From assembly GCF_035918095.1 (NCBI RefSeq), contig NZ_CP109137.1, positions 3,226,001 to 3,290,000 of the forward strand: DNA of 64,000 nt, given 5' to 3'. Made by a program: the position numbers and the translations under genes. Each line of letters opens with the position of its first letter. The first letter of the stretch is position 1. The notes under the pieces were generated by a model. That model did no database searches and had not been told where the DNA came from. It saw only the letters and a list, made by a program, of their open reading frames with translations. Below are positions 26,382 to 36,418 of the stretch, piece by piece. The stretch is from Streptomyces sp. NBC_01750 (lineage in GTDB: Bacteria; Actinomycetota; Actinomycetes; Streptomycetales; Streptomycetaceae).

Positions 26382-26526
26382 TTCCGGTCTTCGGCGCGGA
26401 CGACGAGTACGACGGCGGATCCGTCCCGTTCGCTCAGGTCCGTCCGTAGCCGTGGCAGACCTGCGCCCCGCCGCTCCACGGGGGAAGGAGCAGCAGGGCG
26501 CAGGAGTCAGGGGGCGGGCGGGGAGC

Positions 26527-28209
26527 TCAGAGGTGCGTCGGGGCGAACATGCGGAGGACCGCCGGGAGCACGACCACCGAAGGGCCCGGCTCCGTGAAGG
26601 ACTTGGCCAGGTCCTCGGTCAGCGACTCCGGAGTCGTACGGACCGCCGGGACCCCGAAGGACTCCGCCAGTGCCACGAAGTCCGGGCGGGACAGCTCCGT
26701 CGCCGTCGCCTCGCCGAACGCGTCCTCCATGTACTCGCGCAGGATGCCGTAGCCGCCGTCGTCCACGATCAGCCATGTGACCGGGAGGTCGTACTGGCGG
26801 GCCGTCGCCAGCTCCGCGATCGAGTACATCGCGCCGCCGTCGCCGGAGACCGCGAGGACCGGACGAGTACGGTCCGCCGCCGCGGCGCCCAGCGCCGCCG
26901 GGAAGCCGTAGCCGAGGCCGCCCGCGCCCTGGGCCGAGTGCATGGTGTTCGGGAAGCGGGCGTCGAAGGCCGACCAGGCCCAGTAGGCCAGGATCGTCAT
27001 GTCCCAGAAGCTCGGGGACATGTCCGGCAGGGCCTCGCGGACGGAAGCCAGCAGCTGCTGTTCCAGGGTGAGTTCCTGGGACGCGATGCGTGCCCGGACC
27101 TGGGTCAGGACCGTGCGCACGGACTCGGCCGCGGCCGGATCCTCGCGCTCCGCCACCGTCTCCAGCAGCGCCGACAGCGCGAGGCGCGCGTCGGCGTGGA
27201 TGCCGAGGCCCGCGTGGTTGGACTCCAGCTTGCCGGCGTCCGCCTCGATCTGGATGACCCGGCCGCGCGGGGCGAACGTGTGGTAGTTCGAGGACAGTTC
27301 ACCCAGACCGGAGCCGACCACGAGCAGGACGTCCGCGGATTCGAGGAAGTCCGTGGTGTGGCGGTCCTCCAGCCAGGACTGGAGCGAGAGCGGGTGCTCC
27401 CAGGGGAAGGCGCCCTTGCCGCCGAAGGTGGTGACGACGGGCGCGTCGATCTTCTCCGCCAGGGCGAGCAGCTTTCCGCACGCGTCGGAGCGTACGACTC
27501 CGCCGCCCGCGATGATCGCCGGTCGTGATGCGTTGGACAGCAAGTGCGCAGCCACGGCCGTCAGTTCGGGGCGCGGTACGACCTCCTGCGGCGTGGCGTC
27601 CATGGCCGTGACGACCGGCAGGGTAGTCTCGGCCAGCAGCACGTCCTGCGGGATTTCGACCCAGACCGGGCCGTGCGGGGCCGTCAGCGCCGACTGCCAG
27701 GCCGCGGCGACCGCGGACGGGATCTGCGAGGCCGTACGGACGATGTGCACGGACTTCACGATGTCGCGGAACGACGCCTGCTGGTCGCGCAGCTCGTGCA
27801 GATAGCCGTGGCGGCCGCCGCCGAGACCGGGCGTCGGGACCTGGCTGCCGATGGCGAGCACCGGCGCGGAGGCCGCCGCCGCCTCCTGGAGCGCGGCCAG
27901 CGACATCAGCGCGCCGGGACCGGTCGAGAGCAGCAGCGGTGCGACCTGGCCGGTGACCCGGCCGTAAGCGTCGGCGGCGAAGCCCGCGTTGTTCTCCACA
28001 CGCAGCCCGACGTACTCCAGCTGCGAGCGGCGCAACGCGTCGAACATGCCGAGCGCGTGCTGGCCCGGGAGGCCGAAGATCGTGGTCGCGCCCAGGCCCT
28101 GGAGGCTTTCCACGACGAGGTCGCCGCCGTTGCGGCCGGGCGCCGGGTTCAGCGCGGCCGCGGTCTGGGCCTCGGTGGGGCGCAGTACGAGGTCGTGATC
28201 GTGCGTCAC
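26527..28209 (-). CDS. Thiamine pyrophosphate-dependent enzyme, acetolactate synthase-like
   Basis: 560 aa with the three-domain POX/ALS layout: an N-terminal PYR domain ([27 protein letters not shown] with the activating Glu region), a middle domain ([10 protein letters not shown]), and a C-terminal PP domain with the ThDP/Mg motif [26 protein letters not shown] start overlaps the agmatinase stop by 4 nt, so the two are co-translated. Pairing with a ureohydrolase and a Na+ symporter suggests a role in guanidino- or amino-acid catabolism, but it is not a normal biosynthetic IlvB and its substrate is unknown. Confidence 0.88.
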   Translation of the reverse strand: MTHDHDLVLRPTEAQTAAALNPAPGRNGGDLVVESLQGLGATTIFGLPGQHALGMFDALRRSQLEYVGLRVENNAGFAADAYGRVTGQVAPLLLSTGPGALMSLAALQEAAAASAPVLAIGSQVPTPGLGGGRHGYLHELRDQQASFRDIVKSVHIVRTASQIPSAVAAAWQSALTAPHGPVWVEIPQDVLLAETTLPVVTAMDATPQEVVPRPELTAVAAHLLSNASRPAIIAGGGVVRSDACGKLLALAEKIDAPVVTTFGGKGAFPWEHPLSLQSWLEDRHTTDFLESADVLLVVGSGLGELSSNYHTFAPRGRVIQIEADAGKLESNHAGLGIHADARLALSALLETVAEREDPAAAESVRTVLTQVRARIASQELTLEQQLLASVREALPDMSPSFWDMTILAYWAWSAFDARFPNTMHSAQGAGGLGYGFPAALGAAAADRTRPVLAVSGDGGAMYSIAELATARQYDLPVTWLIVDDGGYGILREYMEDAFGEATATELSRPDFVALAESFGVPAVRTTPESLTEDLAKSFTEPGPSVVVLPAVLRMFAPTHL

Positions 28210-29174
28210 TTGGCGCGCCCCTCGGCGATCTGGCGGGACATGATCGTGGTCAGCTCGTACGCCGTGTGGGACGCGGCGACCGAGGTGATCTCGGCGTGGT
28301 CGTACGCGGGCGCGACCTCGACGACGTCCGCCGAGACGAGGTTGCAGGAGGCCAGGCCGCGCAGGATCTCGAGGAGTTCGCGGGAAGTGAGGCCGCCGGC
28401 CTCGGGGGTTCCGGTGCCGGGCGCGTGCGCCGGGTCCAGTACGTCGATGTCGATGGAGATGTAGAGCGGCCGGTCGCCGATGCGCTGGCGCAGCTGGTCG
28501 GCGACCTCGTCGGCGCCACGCCGGTAGACGTCGGCCGACGTCACGATGCCGAAGCCCATCTTCGCGTCGTCGGTGAGGTCCTGCTTGCCGTACAGCGGAC
28601 CGCGGGTGCCGACGTGGGAGAGCGCCTCGGTGTCCAGGATGCCCTCCTCCACGGCCCGGCGGAACGGGGTGCCGTGCGTGTACTCGGCGCCGAAGTACGT
28701 GTCCCAGGTGTCCAGGTGCGCGTCGAAGTGCAGCAGCGCGACCGGGCCGTGCTTCTTGGCCACCGAGCGCAGCAGCGGCAGCGCGATGGTGTGGTCGCCG
28801 CCGAGTGTCATCATCCGCGCGCCGGTGCCCAGCAGTTCGTCGGCCGCGGCCTCGATCGTGTCGACTGCCTCGTTGATGTTGAACGGGTTCGCGGAGATAT
28901 CACCCGCGTCCGCGACCTGCGCGAGTGCGAAGGGCGAGGCGTCCTGCGCCGGGTTGTACGGGCGCAGGAGCCTCGACGCCTCACGGATGGCGTTGCCGCC
29001 GAAGCGCGCTCCGGGACGGTAGGAGACCCCGGAGTCGAAGGGAACGCCGACCACGGCGACATCGGCGCTGCCGACCTCGTCGAGCCGGGGCAGCCGGGCG
29101 AACGTCGCGGGTCCGGCGTACCGCGGAATACGGGACGAGTCGACCGGGCCACGCGGCTGCTCGTTGCTGCTCAT
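28206..29174 (-). CDS. speB: Agmatinase/arginase-family ureohydrolase
   Basis: 322 aa with all Mn2+-binding boxes of the ureohydrolase family: [25 protein letters not shown] and [16 protein letters not shown]. It releases urea from a guanidino compound; agmatine is the default assignment, but guanidinobutyrate or related substrates fit equally well from sequence alone. The ATG at 29174 is chosen because GAAGG lies 8 nt upstream. It is second in a minus-strand run after the symporter, 41 bp apart, and overlaps the TPP enzyme start. Confidence 0.9.
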   Translation of the reverse strand: MSSNEQPRGPVDSSRIPRYAGPATFARLPRLDEVGSADVAVVGVPFDSGVSYRPGARFGGNAIREASRLLRPYNPAQDASPFALAQVADAGDISANPFNINEAVDTIEAAADELLGTGARMMTLGGDHTIALPLLRSVAKKHGPVALLHFDAHLDTWDTYFGAEYTHGTPFRRAVEEGILDTEALSHVGTRGPLYGKQDLTDDAKMGFGIVTSADVYRRGADEVADQLRQRIGDRPLYISIDIDVLDPAHAPGTGTPEAGGLTSRELLEILRGLASCNLVSADVVEVAPAYDHAEITSVAASHTAYELTTIMSRQIAEGRAK

Positions 29175-29215
29175 ATCAATTGCCTTCTTTCCTACGCTTC
29201 GTTGCGCTTTCGACT

Positions 29216-30685
29216 CTAGCTGTTGACGGCGACGGGTTCGGCCGGGGCCTCTTCCTCGTCGGCGCCGCGGCCCGCGAGTCGTTCGCGCCAGTTCGCCAGG
29301 GTCGCCGCGTCCGTCGGCCGGGTCGCCAGGGAGACGATCACGTACGCCGCCAGCGACAGCAGCAGTCCGTAGTAGACGGGCTGGTTGGCGAGGATTCCGT
29401 ACGACGCCATCAGGCCGATGACCGAGAGGCCGCCGACGGTGACCGAGGCCAGCGCGCCGTACACGGTGCCGCGCTTCCACAGCAGACCGCCCAGGATCGG
29501 CACCAGCAGACCGCCGACGAGCAGGTTGTACGCGACCGTCAGCGCCTCGATGACGTTGTTGAGCGCGATGGCGATACAGATGACCGCGATGCCCATGATC
29601 AGGATGAAGACGCGGTTGCCCTTCACCTCGTCGTGGTCGTCGCCCTTGCGGGAGGCCAGTCCCCGCACTCGCGACCAGATGTCGTTGTTGGCGACGGTGG
29701 CGCAGGCGATGAGCGCTCCGGAGGACGTCGACATGACGGCGGCGAGGGCCGCGGCCAGCACCAGACCGCGTACGCCCATGGGCAGTTCGTCCTTGACGAT
29801 GGTCGCGAAGGCGTCGTCGGCGTTGGGCAGCTTCGGGTAGATGACCTTGGCGGCGGTGCCGATGACGGCGCCGGCCAGGGCGTAGACGAGGCAGTACGTA
29901 CCGGCGACCGTGCCGCCGTACCGCGCGACCTTGTCACTGCGCGCCGTGAACACCCGCTGCCAGATGTCCTGGCCGATCAGCATGCCGAAGGTGTAGATCA
30001 GGACGTACGTGAAGATCGTCTCGCCGCCGATGCCCAGCGGGTCGAAGTACTCGGTGGGGAGCTTCGCCTTCATCTCGCTGAAGCCGCCGGCCTTGACGAC
30101 CGCGATGGGCAGCAGGAGCAGGAGCACACCGACCGTCTTCACGACGAACTGCACCATGTCGGTGAGGGTGATCGACCACATGCCGCCGAGCGTCGAGTAC
30201 GCGACGACGATCGCGCCGCCGAGGATGATCGAGGCTGTGCGGTTGAGGTCGAAGAGGACGTCGAAGATGGTGGCGTACGCGATCGTGGAGGTGACCGCGA
30301 GCATCAGCGTGTACGCCCACATCACGACGCCGGAGATGAGACCGGCCTTGCCGCCGTAGCGCAGGTCGAGCATCTCGGAGACGGTGTAGACCTTCAGCCG
30401 GGCGATGCGGGCGGAGAAGAACACCGAGAGGGCGAGGAGACCGAGGCCGATGGTGAAGACCATCCACGCGCCGGAGAGACCGAACTTGTAGCCGAGGCCG
30501 ACGCCACCGATGGTGGAGGCGCCACCCAGAACGATGGCCGCCATGGTGCCGGAGTACATCGAGGGGCCGAGTCGGCGGCCCGCAACCAGGAACTCACTCT
30601 TGGACTTGGCGCGGCGCATGCCCCACCAGCCCATGCCGAGCATGCCGGCCAGATAAACGACGATCACTGCGTAGTCGACAGCCAT
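29216..30685 (-). CDS. Sodium:solute symporter (SSS family)
   Basis: A 489-aa membrane protein with about 13 hydrophobic helices. The start [21 protein letters not shown], the [16 protein letters not shown] region and [17 protein letters not shown] (Na+-site helix) are SSS/PutP hallmarks. As first gene of the symporter-ureohydrolase-TPP enzyme unit it probably imports the guanidino or amine substrate. It is divergent from the PucR regulator across a region of about 110 bp. Confidence 0.92.
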   Translation of the reverse strand: MAVDYAVIVVYLAGMLGMGWWGMRRAKSKSEFLVAGRRLGPSMYSGTMAAIVLGGASTIGGVGLGYKFGLSGAWMVFTIGLGLLALSVFFSARIARLKVYTVSEMLDLRYGGKAGLISGVVMWAYTLMLAVTSTIAYATIFDVLFDLNRTASIILGGAIVVAYSTLGGMWSITLTDMVQFVVKTVGVLLLLLPIAVVKAGGFSEMKAKLPTEYFDPLGIGGETIFTYVLIYTFGMLIGQDIWQRVFTARSDKVARYGGTVAGTYCLVYALAGAVIGTAAKVIYPKLPNADDAFATIVKDELPMGVRGLVLAAALAAVMSTSSGALIACATVANNDIWSRVRGLASRKGDDHDEVKGNRVFILIMGIAVICIAIALNNVIEALTVAYNLLVGGLLVPILGGLLWKRGTVYGALASVTVGGLSVIGLMASYGILANQPVYYGLLLSLAAYVIVSLATRPTDAATLANWRERLAGRGADEEEAPAEPVAVNS

Positions 30686-30794
30686 CGGCTTCCTTCCGTC
30701 TCGTCCCCCGGGTCCTCAGTCCTTGTGCGAGACGACGCTAGGTGGCTGGAAAGCAACGCTGAAGTGTACGTTTTATCCATTCTCAACGCCACCG

Positions 30795-30811
30795 ATGGAT
30801 GGACCATCCAT
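30795..30811. promoter_or_regulatory. 17-bp perfect palindrome over the pucR start codons
   Basis: ATGGATGGACCATCCAT has perfect 8-bp arms around a single A. It covers the in-frame ATG at 30795 and two bases of the ATG at 30810, and lies 110 bp from the symporter start. It could be the PucR operator or an RNA element hiding the start codon. Confidence 0.6.
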
Positions 30812-32348
30812 GCCGGAGTCTGCAGCAGCCCCACCAACCACACCTGTCCCCCTCGCCGCGCTGCTCGCCCGCGAGGATCTCGGCCTGCGCCAGATCGCCG
30901 GGCCGGAGGCGGGCACGGTGCTGCACTGGGTGCACACCTCGGAGATGGAGGACCCCTATCCGTATCTGCTCGGCGGCGAGCTGCTGATGAGCGCCGGGGT
31001 GCTGCTGAAGGACCCCGACAGGTATGTGTCGCGCATCGTGCAGGCGGGCGCCGCGGCACTCGGCTTCGGCGTCGCGCCGGTGTACGACACCGTCCCGGCC
31101 GCGCTGATCGAGGCATGCGACCGGCACGGCCTGCCGCTGCTGGAGATCCCGCCGAAGACGACGTTCACGGCGGTGGCCCGCGCGGTGTGGCGGCTGATGG
31201 CCGAGGCCCGTCACCGGGAGCTGCGCCGGGTGACCCAGGCCCAGCAGGGCCTCGCCACGGCGGCGGCCCGCGCCGACCCGGTCCCGGCGGTCCTCCATCA
31301 GCTGGCGGCAAGGCTGGGCGGCCAGGCGGTGCTGCTCGACGCCTCGGGCACGGAACTGTCGGCCGCGGGCCGCGCCCCGGGCCCGGAGGCGCGGGCGGCG
31401 CTCACACGGCTGGCGCAGGTGGTGAACCCGTCGTCGGCGGCCACGGAGGAGGGCGCCCACCCCACGCCTGCCCGGACCGAGGGGACACGCCCCGACCCCG
31501 CCGCGCGGCGGGGCCCGGCGGACGGCGGGGAGACCAGCCGACTCGCGCCGGCGTCCGCCAGTGACGCCGTCGGCGGGACCCATCTCTCCGCCTACGCCCT
31601 CGGCGGCAGCCAGGGCCTCGTCCTCGGCCTCGCCACTCCCCTCCGTGAGCCCGGCGACCACACCGTCGCCGGCGTCGCCGTCGTACTGCTCTCGCTGCTG
31701 ACCGCGCCCCACCAGGGCGCCGAAAGCACCGGGCGCAGTGCCGCTCTCGTACGGCTGCTGCTCGGCGCGCGGCCCGCCGAGACCGCGCCGCTGCTGGGAG
31801 CCGAGCGGTGGATCGTCGTGCACGCGCGCGGCGAGCGCGGCACCCCCTTCGCCGCGTCCGCGCTCGGCGCCGGACTCGGCAGCGCGCTCGTCGACCCGGC
31901 CGATGACGGCACCGTACGGATCCTGCTCCCGGCCGACCGCGAGGTGACCCCGCAGCCGGGCTGGGTGCTCGGCGTGAGCGCCCCCGTCGGCCCCGAGGAG
32001 CTCGGTGCCGCCGACACCCAGGCGGCCAGGGCCGTCCACCGGGCCGCAGCCACCCGCACCGATCTGGTCAGACATCGCGGCACCTCGCTGACCGCGCTGC
32101 TCTCGCCCGACGAGGCCGCCGCCCACGCGCGGATGCGTCTCGCACCGCTCGCCGATTCCCCCGCGCTGGTCGAGACCCTGCGCAGCTGGCTCTCCCTGCA
32201 CGGCAGCTGGGACCGCACGGCGGCGGCGATGGAGGTCCACCGCAACACCGTCCGCCAGCGCATCGCGCGCTGCGCGACGCTGCTGGACGAGGACCTGGAC
32301 GACGCCGACGTACGGATGGAGCTGTGGTTCGCGCTGCGCTCGCTGTGA
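30810..32348 (+). CDS. PucR-family transcriptional regulator
   Basis: 512 aa. The N-terminal PucR domain (LAALLAREDLGLRQIAGP, then LLGGELLMSAGVLL) is followed by a middle region holding a 40-residue low-complexity Pro/Ala/Thr insert, and a C-terminal HTH_30 domain (LRSWLSLHGSWDRTAAAMEV, then HRNTVRQRIARCATLL). The start is ambiguous: ATG 30810 has a weak GGATGGA before it, while ATG 30795 has none, and both lie in the palindrome. PucR proteins often activate purine or amine catabolism genes. Here the divergent symporter-ureohydrolase operon is the likely target. Confidence 0.9.
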   Translation: MPESAAAPPTTPVPLAALLAREDLGLRQIAGPEAGTVLHWVHTSEMEDPYPYLLGGELLMSAGVLLKDPDRYVSRIVQAGAAALGFGVAPVYDTVPAALIEACDRHGLPLLEIPPKTTFTAVARAVWRLMAEARHRELRRVTQAQQGLATAAARADPVPAVLHQLAARLGGQAVLLDASGTELSAAGRAPGPEARAALTRLAQVVNPSSAATEEGAHPTPARTEGTRPDPAARRGPADGGETSRLAPASASDAVGGTHLSAYALGGSQGLVLGLATPLREPGDHTVAGVAVVLLSLLTAPHQGAESTGRSAALVRLLLGARPAETAPLLGAERWIVVHARGERGTPFAASALGAGLGSALVDPADDGTVRILLPADREVTPQPGWVLGVSAPVGPEELGAADTQAARAVHRAAATRTDLVRHRGTSLTALLSPDEAAAHARMRLAPLADSPALVETLRSWLSLHGSWDRTAAAMEVHRNTVRQRIARCATLLDEDLDDADVRMELWFALRSL

Positions 32349-32420
32349 GACGCCGGCTGTGACGCGGATGACCATCCCGGACTCTGGACAGCCTCTGTGA
32401 CCCACGGGTAACTTTAATGT

Positions 32421-32436
32421 GAGCAAGCGCTTAGTC
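32421..32436. promoter_or_regulatory. Operator-like dyad GAGCAAGCGCTTAGTC
   Basis: A core AAGCGCTT with partial outer symmetry (GA..TC) lies 81 bp before the acyl-CoA dehydrogenase start. Dyads of this form are common targets of TetR-type regulators of acyl-CoA genes. The factor is unassigned. Confidence 0.4.
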
Positions 32437-32517
32437 CACCATGTGAGCAACCACGATGGCGGTGAACCACCTCCGCGAGAGCGGCGGCGGTCAGCCACAA
32501 AGGGAAGGGGGCGTCCC

Positions 32518-33675
32518 GTGCGCCGTACCGTTTTCAACGAGGACCACGAGGCGTTCCGCGAGACCATCCGCGCGTTCATCGAGGCCGAGGTCGTGCCCGT
32601 CTACGACGAGTGGTTCGCCGCCGGCCAGGCGCCCCGCGACTTCTACTACAAGCTCGGCGAGCTGGGCGTCTTCGGCATCCGGGTCGACGAGGAGTTCGGC
32701 GGCGCCGGCATCGAGTCGCACAAGTACGAGGCCGTGATGTACGAGGAGACGGCCCGCGCGGGCGTCAACTTCGGCGGCTCCGGCGTGCATGTGCTGCTCG
32801 CCCTGCCGTACATCCAGATGCTGGCCACCGACGAGCAGAAGAAGCGCTACCTGGAGAAGTTCGTCACCGGCGAGGAGATGTGGGCGCTGGCGATGACCGA
32901 GCCGGGCACCGGTTCCGACGTCGCGGGCATGAAGACCACCGCCAAGCTCTCGGAGGACGGCACGCACTACGTCCTCAACGGCGCCAAGACCTTCATCACC
33001 GGTGGTGTGCACGCCGACCGCGTGATCGTGTGCGCCCGCACCTCCGCCCCGCGCGAGGACGACCGCCGCTTCGGCATCTCCCTCTTCGCGGTGGACACCA
33101 AGTCCGAGGGCTACTCCGTCGGCCGCAAGCTGGACAAGCTCGGCCTGAAGACCTCCGACACCGCCGAGCTCGCCTTCGTCGACGTCAAGGTCCCGGCCGA
33201 GGACCTGCTCGGCGAGGAGAACAAGGGCTTCTACTACCTCGGCGCGAACCTTCCCTCCGAGCGCTGGGGCATCGCGTTCGGCGCGTACGCGCAGGCCAAG
33301 GCCGCCGTCCGGTTCGCCCAGCAGTACGTGCAGGACCGGACGGTCTTCGGCAAGCCGGTCGCGCACTTCCAGAACACCAAGTTCGAGCTGGCCGCCTGCC
33401 AGGCCGAGGTGGACGCCGCCGAGGCCGTGGCCGACCGCGCGCTGGAGGCTCTGGACGCGGGCGAACTCACGCCCGCCGAAGCCGCGTCCGCGAAGCTGTT
33501 CTGCACCGAGGTCGCCCACCGCGTCATCGACAAGTGCCTCCAGCTGCACGGCGGCTACGGCTACATGAACGAGTACCCGATCGCCCGTCTCTACGCCGAC
33601 AACCGCGTCAACCGCATCTACGGCGGCACCAGCGAGGTCATGAAGTCGATCATCGCCAAGTCCATGGGCCTGTAA
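32518..33675 (+). CDS. Acyl-CoA dehydrogenase
   Basis: 385 aa, the standard ACAD length. It has ALAMTEPGTGSDVAGMKTTA (FAD/substrate loop), a YVLNGAKTFITGG core, RQ-like helix AQQYVQDRTVFGKPVAHFQN, and the C-terminal LHGGYGYMNEYPIARLYADN followed by YGGTSEVMKSIIAKSMGL. It oxidises acyl-CoA to enoyl-CoA with electron transfer to ETF. GTG at 32518 is chosen because AAGGGAAGG lies 7 nt upstream and upstream residues are basic low-complexity. The thioesterase gene follows 19 bp later, suggesting an operon. Confidence 0.93.
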   Translation: MRRTVFNEDHEAFRETIRAFIEAEVVPVYDEWFAAGQAPRDFYYKLGELGVFGIRVDEEFGGAGIESHKYEAVMYEETARAGVNFGGSGVHVLLALPYIQMLATDEQKKRYLEKFVTGEEMWALAMTEPGTGSDVAGMKTTAKLSEDGTHYVLNGAKTFITGGVHADRVIVCARTSAPREDDRRFGISLFAVDTKSEGYSVGRKLDKLGLKTSDTAELAFVDVKVPAEDLLGEENKGFYYLGANLPSERWGIAFGAYAQAKAAVRFAQQYVQDRTVFGKPVAHFQNTKFELAACQAEVDAAEAVADRALEALDAGELTPAEAASAKLFCTEVAHRVIDKCLQLHGGYGYMNEYPIARLYADNRVNRIYGGTSEVMKSIIAKSMGL

Positions 33676-33694
33676 GGACAGTTACCTTCCTCCC

Positions 33695-34567
33695 ATGAGC
33701 TCAGCACTTGACGACCTGCTCGATCTGCTCGACCTGGAGCAGATCGAGCAGGACATCTTCCGGGGCCGGTCCCGCTCCGCCCTCGTGCCGCGCGTCTTCG
33801 GCGGACAGGTCGCGGCCCAGGCACTCGTCGCCGCGGGCCGCACCGTCCCCGAGGACCGCACGGCCCACTCCCTGCACGCGTACTTCCTGCGCATGGGCGA
33901 CCCGGACGCGCCGATCGTCTACACGGTCGACCGCATCCGCGACGGCCGCTCGTTCACCACGCGCCGGGTCGTCGCCGTCCAGTACGGACAGCCGATCTTC
34001 CATCTCTCCGCGTCCTTCCAGACGTACGAGGAGGGACTCGAGCACCAGGCGGCGATGCCGTCGGCGCCCGCCCCGGAGACCCTGCCGACGGCGGCCGAGA
34101 TCCTGCCGCGGTACGCGGGCGACTTCGTCGACCCCGGCACCGTGGAGCGGCTGCTCGAAGCACGGGCCGCGGTCGATCTGCGCTATGTCGACGCTCCGCC
34201 GTACGGCAGCGTGGGCAAGCCGCGCGAGCCGCGCTCACAGGTGTGGTTCCGGGCGAACGGCAAGCTCGCGGACGACCCGCTGCTCCATGTCTGCCTCGCC
34301 ACGTACGTCTCCGACATGACGCTGCTCGACTCGGTCCTCCTGGCACACGGCCGCGGCGGCTGGGCCGTCGGCGACGTGGTCGGCGCCTCGCTCGACCACG
34401 CGATGTGGTTCCACCGGCCCTTCAGGGCCGACGAGTGGCTGCTGTACGACCAGGAGTCACCGTCGGCGTCCGGCGGGCGGGGCCTCGGCCAGGCGCGGAT
34501 CTACACCCAGGACGGGCGGCTTGCCATCTCCGTCATCCAGGAAGGCGTCGTTCGCGTACCCCACTGA
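33695..34567 (+). CDS. tesB: Acyl-CoA thioesterase II (TesB family)
   Basis: 290 aa with two hotdog domains. The first starts LDLLDLEQIEQDIFRGRS and contains FGGQVAAQALVAA and SLHAYFLRMGDP. The second carries LASYVSD-like LATYVSDMTLLDS and DHAMWFHRPFRADEWLLYDQ. It hydrolyses acyl-CoA to free acid and CoA. It follows the acyl-CoA dehydrogenase by 19 bp and precedes the CDF exporter by 20 bp. No strong Shine-Dalgarno is seen before the ATG, so translational coupling is possible. Confidence 0.93.
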   Translation: MSSALDDLLDLLDLEQIEQDIFRGRSRSALVPRVFGGQVAAQALVAAGRTVPEDRTAHSLHAYFLRMGDPDAPIVYTVDRIRDGRSFTTRRVVAVQYGQPIFHLSASFQTYEEGLEHQAAMPSAPAPETLPTAAEILPRYAGDFVDPGTVERLLEARAAVDLRYVDAPPYGSVGKPREPRSQVWFRANGKLADDPLLHVCLATYVSDMTLLDSVLLAHGRGGWAVGDVVGASLDHAMWFHRPFRADEWLLYDQESPSASGGRGLGQARIYTQDGRLAISVIQEGVVRVPH

Positions 34568-34587
34568 TCGGACATACGGTCCGGTAC

Positions 34588-35568
34588 ATGAGCGAACAGC
34601 CTGCGAGCACGAGCGAACAGCCTGCGAGCACAGGTGAGAGCACCTCCACGGTGATCGTCGCGGCGGTGGCGAATCTCGGCATCGCCGTGGCGAAGGCCGT
34701 CGCCGGCGTGATCAGCGGCTCCAGCGCCATGCTCTCCGAGGCGGCGCACTCGGTGGCCGACACGGTCACCGAACTGCTGCTGCTCACCTCCCTCGAGCGG
34801 AGTGCGAAGCCGGCCGACGAGGACCACCCGCTCGGCTACGGCCCCGAGCGCTACATCTGGGCGCTGCTCGCTGCCGTCGCGACGTTCGTCGGCGGCGCGG
34901 TCTTCTCCGTCTACGACGGCGTCCACACCCTCACCCACGGCGAGAATCCGGGCGATCCGCTCGTCTCGTACATCGTGCTCGGCGTCGCCTTCCTGCTGGA
35001 GGGCTACTCGCTGCGTACGGGCGTCCGGCAGGTCCGCGCCGACGCCGCCCGGCTGGGGGTGCCGGCCGGCCGCTATCTGCGGCTGACCCCCGACACCGCG
35101 GTCAAGGCGGTCGTCCTGGAGGACACCGCGGCGCTGGCGGGTCTGCTGCTCGCGGCCGGCGGACTGCTCGGCGCCCAGTTGACGGGTTCCGGCGTCTGGG
35201 ACGGTGTCGCGTCGGTCCTGATCGGCGTGCTGCTGGTGTTCGTGGCCTGGGTACTGGGCCGCAGCAACGCCCAGCTGCTGATCGGCCGCCCGCTCCCCGA
35301 ACCGGTGCGCGAAGCCGTACGAGAGGAGATCCTCACGGTCCCGCACATTGTGGACGTGCTGGAGCTGACCACCATCATCCAGGGCCCGGCCGAGGTCCTG
35401 ATCGCCGCGAAGGTCGACTTCCGGGACGCCTCGAGCGCCCGGCAGGTCGAGTGGGCGTGCGAGGAGGCGGAGGAGCAGCTGCGGGAGCGCTTCCCGGCGA
35501 TCCGTCGGGTGTATCTGGATCCGACACCGGGCCTCGGTCAGGAGAGGCCGGCCGCGTCCAGCAGGTAG
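34588..35568 (+). CDS. Cation diffusion facilitator family transporter
   Basis: 326 aa. Six hydrophobic helices in residues 20-215 hold the metal sites SEAAHSVADTVTE (helix 2) and VLEDTAALAG (helix 5), and a C-terminal cytoplasmic domain includes PHIVDVLELTTI. CDF proteins export Zn2+, Co2+, Fe2+ or Mn2+ by H+ antiport; the metal is not determined. The ATG at 34588 starts a protein whose first 14 residues are a tandem duplication. The 3' end overlaps the convergent phosphatase gene by 31 bp. Confidence 0.9.
   Translation: MSEQPASTSEQPASTGESTSTVIVAAVANLGIAVAKAVAGVISGSSAMLSEAAHSVADTVTELLLLTSLERSAKPADEDHPLGYGPERYIWALLAAVATFVGGAVFSVYDGVHTLTHGENPGDPLVSYIVLGVAFLLEGYSLRTGVRQVRADAARLGVPAGRYLRLTPDTAVKAVVLEDTAALAGLLLAAGGLLGAQLTGSGVWDGVASVLIGVLLVFVAWVLGRSNAQLLIGRPLPEPVREAVREEILTVPHIVDVLELTTIIQGPAEVLIAAKVDFRDASSARQVEWACEEAEEQLRERFPAIRRVYLDPTPGLGQERPAASSR
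34591..34632 (+). repeat. 21-bp tandem duplication at the CDF N-terminus
   Basis: Two adjacent 21-bp copies, differing only at the last base of the unit (ACG versus ACA), encode SEQPAST twice immediately after the start Met. This looks like recent slipped-strand duplication in a dispensable tail. Confidence 0.9.
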
Positions 35569-36317
35569 GCGGTCATCGGGTCGTAGAAGCGCGGATCGGT
35601 GACATGGTCGTCGAGCGGGACGGTCACCTGGAGGGTGCCCTCCGCCTCACCGATGAACAGCGCCGGGTCATTGGAGTCCGCGTATCCGACGGAGTCGAGA
35701 CCGCGCTGCCCCGCGCACCCGGCCCAGCCGTGGTCGGCCACCACCAGATCGGGCAGCTCGCGGCCCTCCCGCTCGAGCCCGTCGAGGATCGCGGCCATGG
35801 GCGCCGGTGAGTGGGTGTGCCACAGGGTCGCGCCGCGCTCCAGCATCGCGACGTCCGCGAACTGGAAGACCATGCCTTCGTCGGCCGTCAGCCCGCCCGG
35901 AATCCGTACGATCTCGCAGCCGGCGGCCCGCAGTGCGTCGGCGGTCTGTCTGTGCACATCCAGCAGCCCACCCGGGTGACCGGTCGCGAAGAGCACCCGC
36001 TGCCGCCCGGCGACAGCCTTGCGCAGCCGGGCCGCCATCCGCTCCAGGGCGTCGACGGTGAGCTCCGGGTCGATGGTGTCCTGGCCCTGCCGGTGCCCCG
36101 GATCGTCACTGACACCGCACCGCTCGGCCATGACAGCCAGCACGTCCTGCTCATCGGTCCAGCGGTCGCCGAGCTCGAGACCCAGCCAGTAGTGCCGGTC
36201 GCCGTTGGCGAGCTTGCGGTAGTGGGAAAGGTTGTTGTCGCGGGGCGTGGCGACGTCTCCGGCGATACGTGAGCGGACGAGGTGGTCGACGAGGGCGGCG
36301 CGGCTGGGTATCGGCAT
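35538..36317 (-). CDS. Conserved actinobacterial phosphatase-like protein
   Basis: 259 aa from ATG 36317 (an ATG 9 nt upstream is also possible). It has acidic and His-rich conserved segments: RDNNLSHYRKLANGDRHYWLG, VLFATGHPGGLLDVH, WHTHSPAPMAAIL, LVVADHGWAGCAGQRG and ADSNDPALFIGEAEG. These resemble actinobacterial proteins commonly annotated simply as phosphatase. The clustered Asp/His/Asn residues suit metal binding. The reaction is not established from sequence. It is convergent with the CDF gene. Confidence 0.75.
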   Translation of the reverse strand: MPIPSRAALVDHLVRSRIAGDVATPRDNNLSHYRKLANGDRHYWLGLELGDRWTDEQDVLAVMAERCGVSDDPGHRQGQDTIDPELTVDALERMAARLRKAVAGRQRVLFATGHPGGLLDVHRQTADALRAAGCEIVRIPGGLTADEGMVFQFADVAMLERGATLWHTHSPAPMAAILDGLEREGRELPDLVVADHGWAGCAGQRGLDSVGYADSNDPALFIGEAEGTLQVTVPLDDHVTDPRFYDPMTAYLLDAAGLS

Positions 36318-36418
36318 GAGCCCCATTGTGCCGTCAGGGGCACGGACGATGCCCGCTGTCCCGAACGCTGGACGCACCCGGCCGATGACCTGCGGCGGCC
36401 GCGCGCGGCGCGGTGCCT

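Noticed and set aside
28925..31564. An 879-codon plus-strand frame across agmatinase, symporter and pucR
   Set aside because: It crosses three recognised genes in both orientations and has no conserved motif. High GC removes stop codons in this frame.
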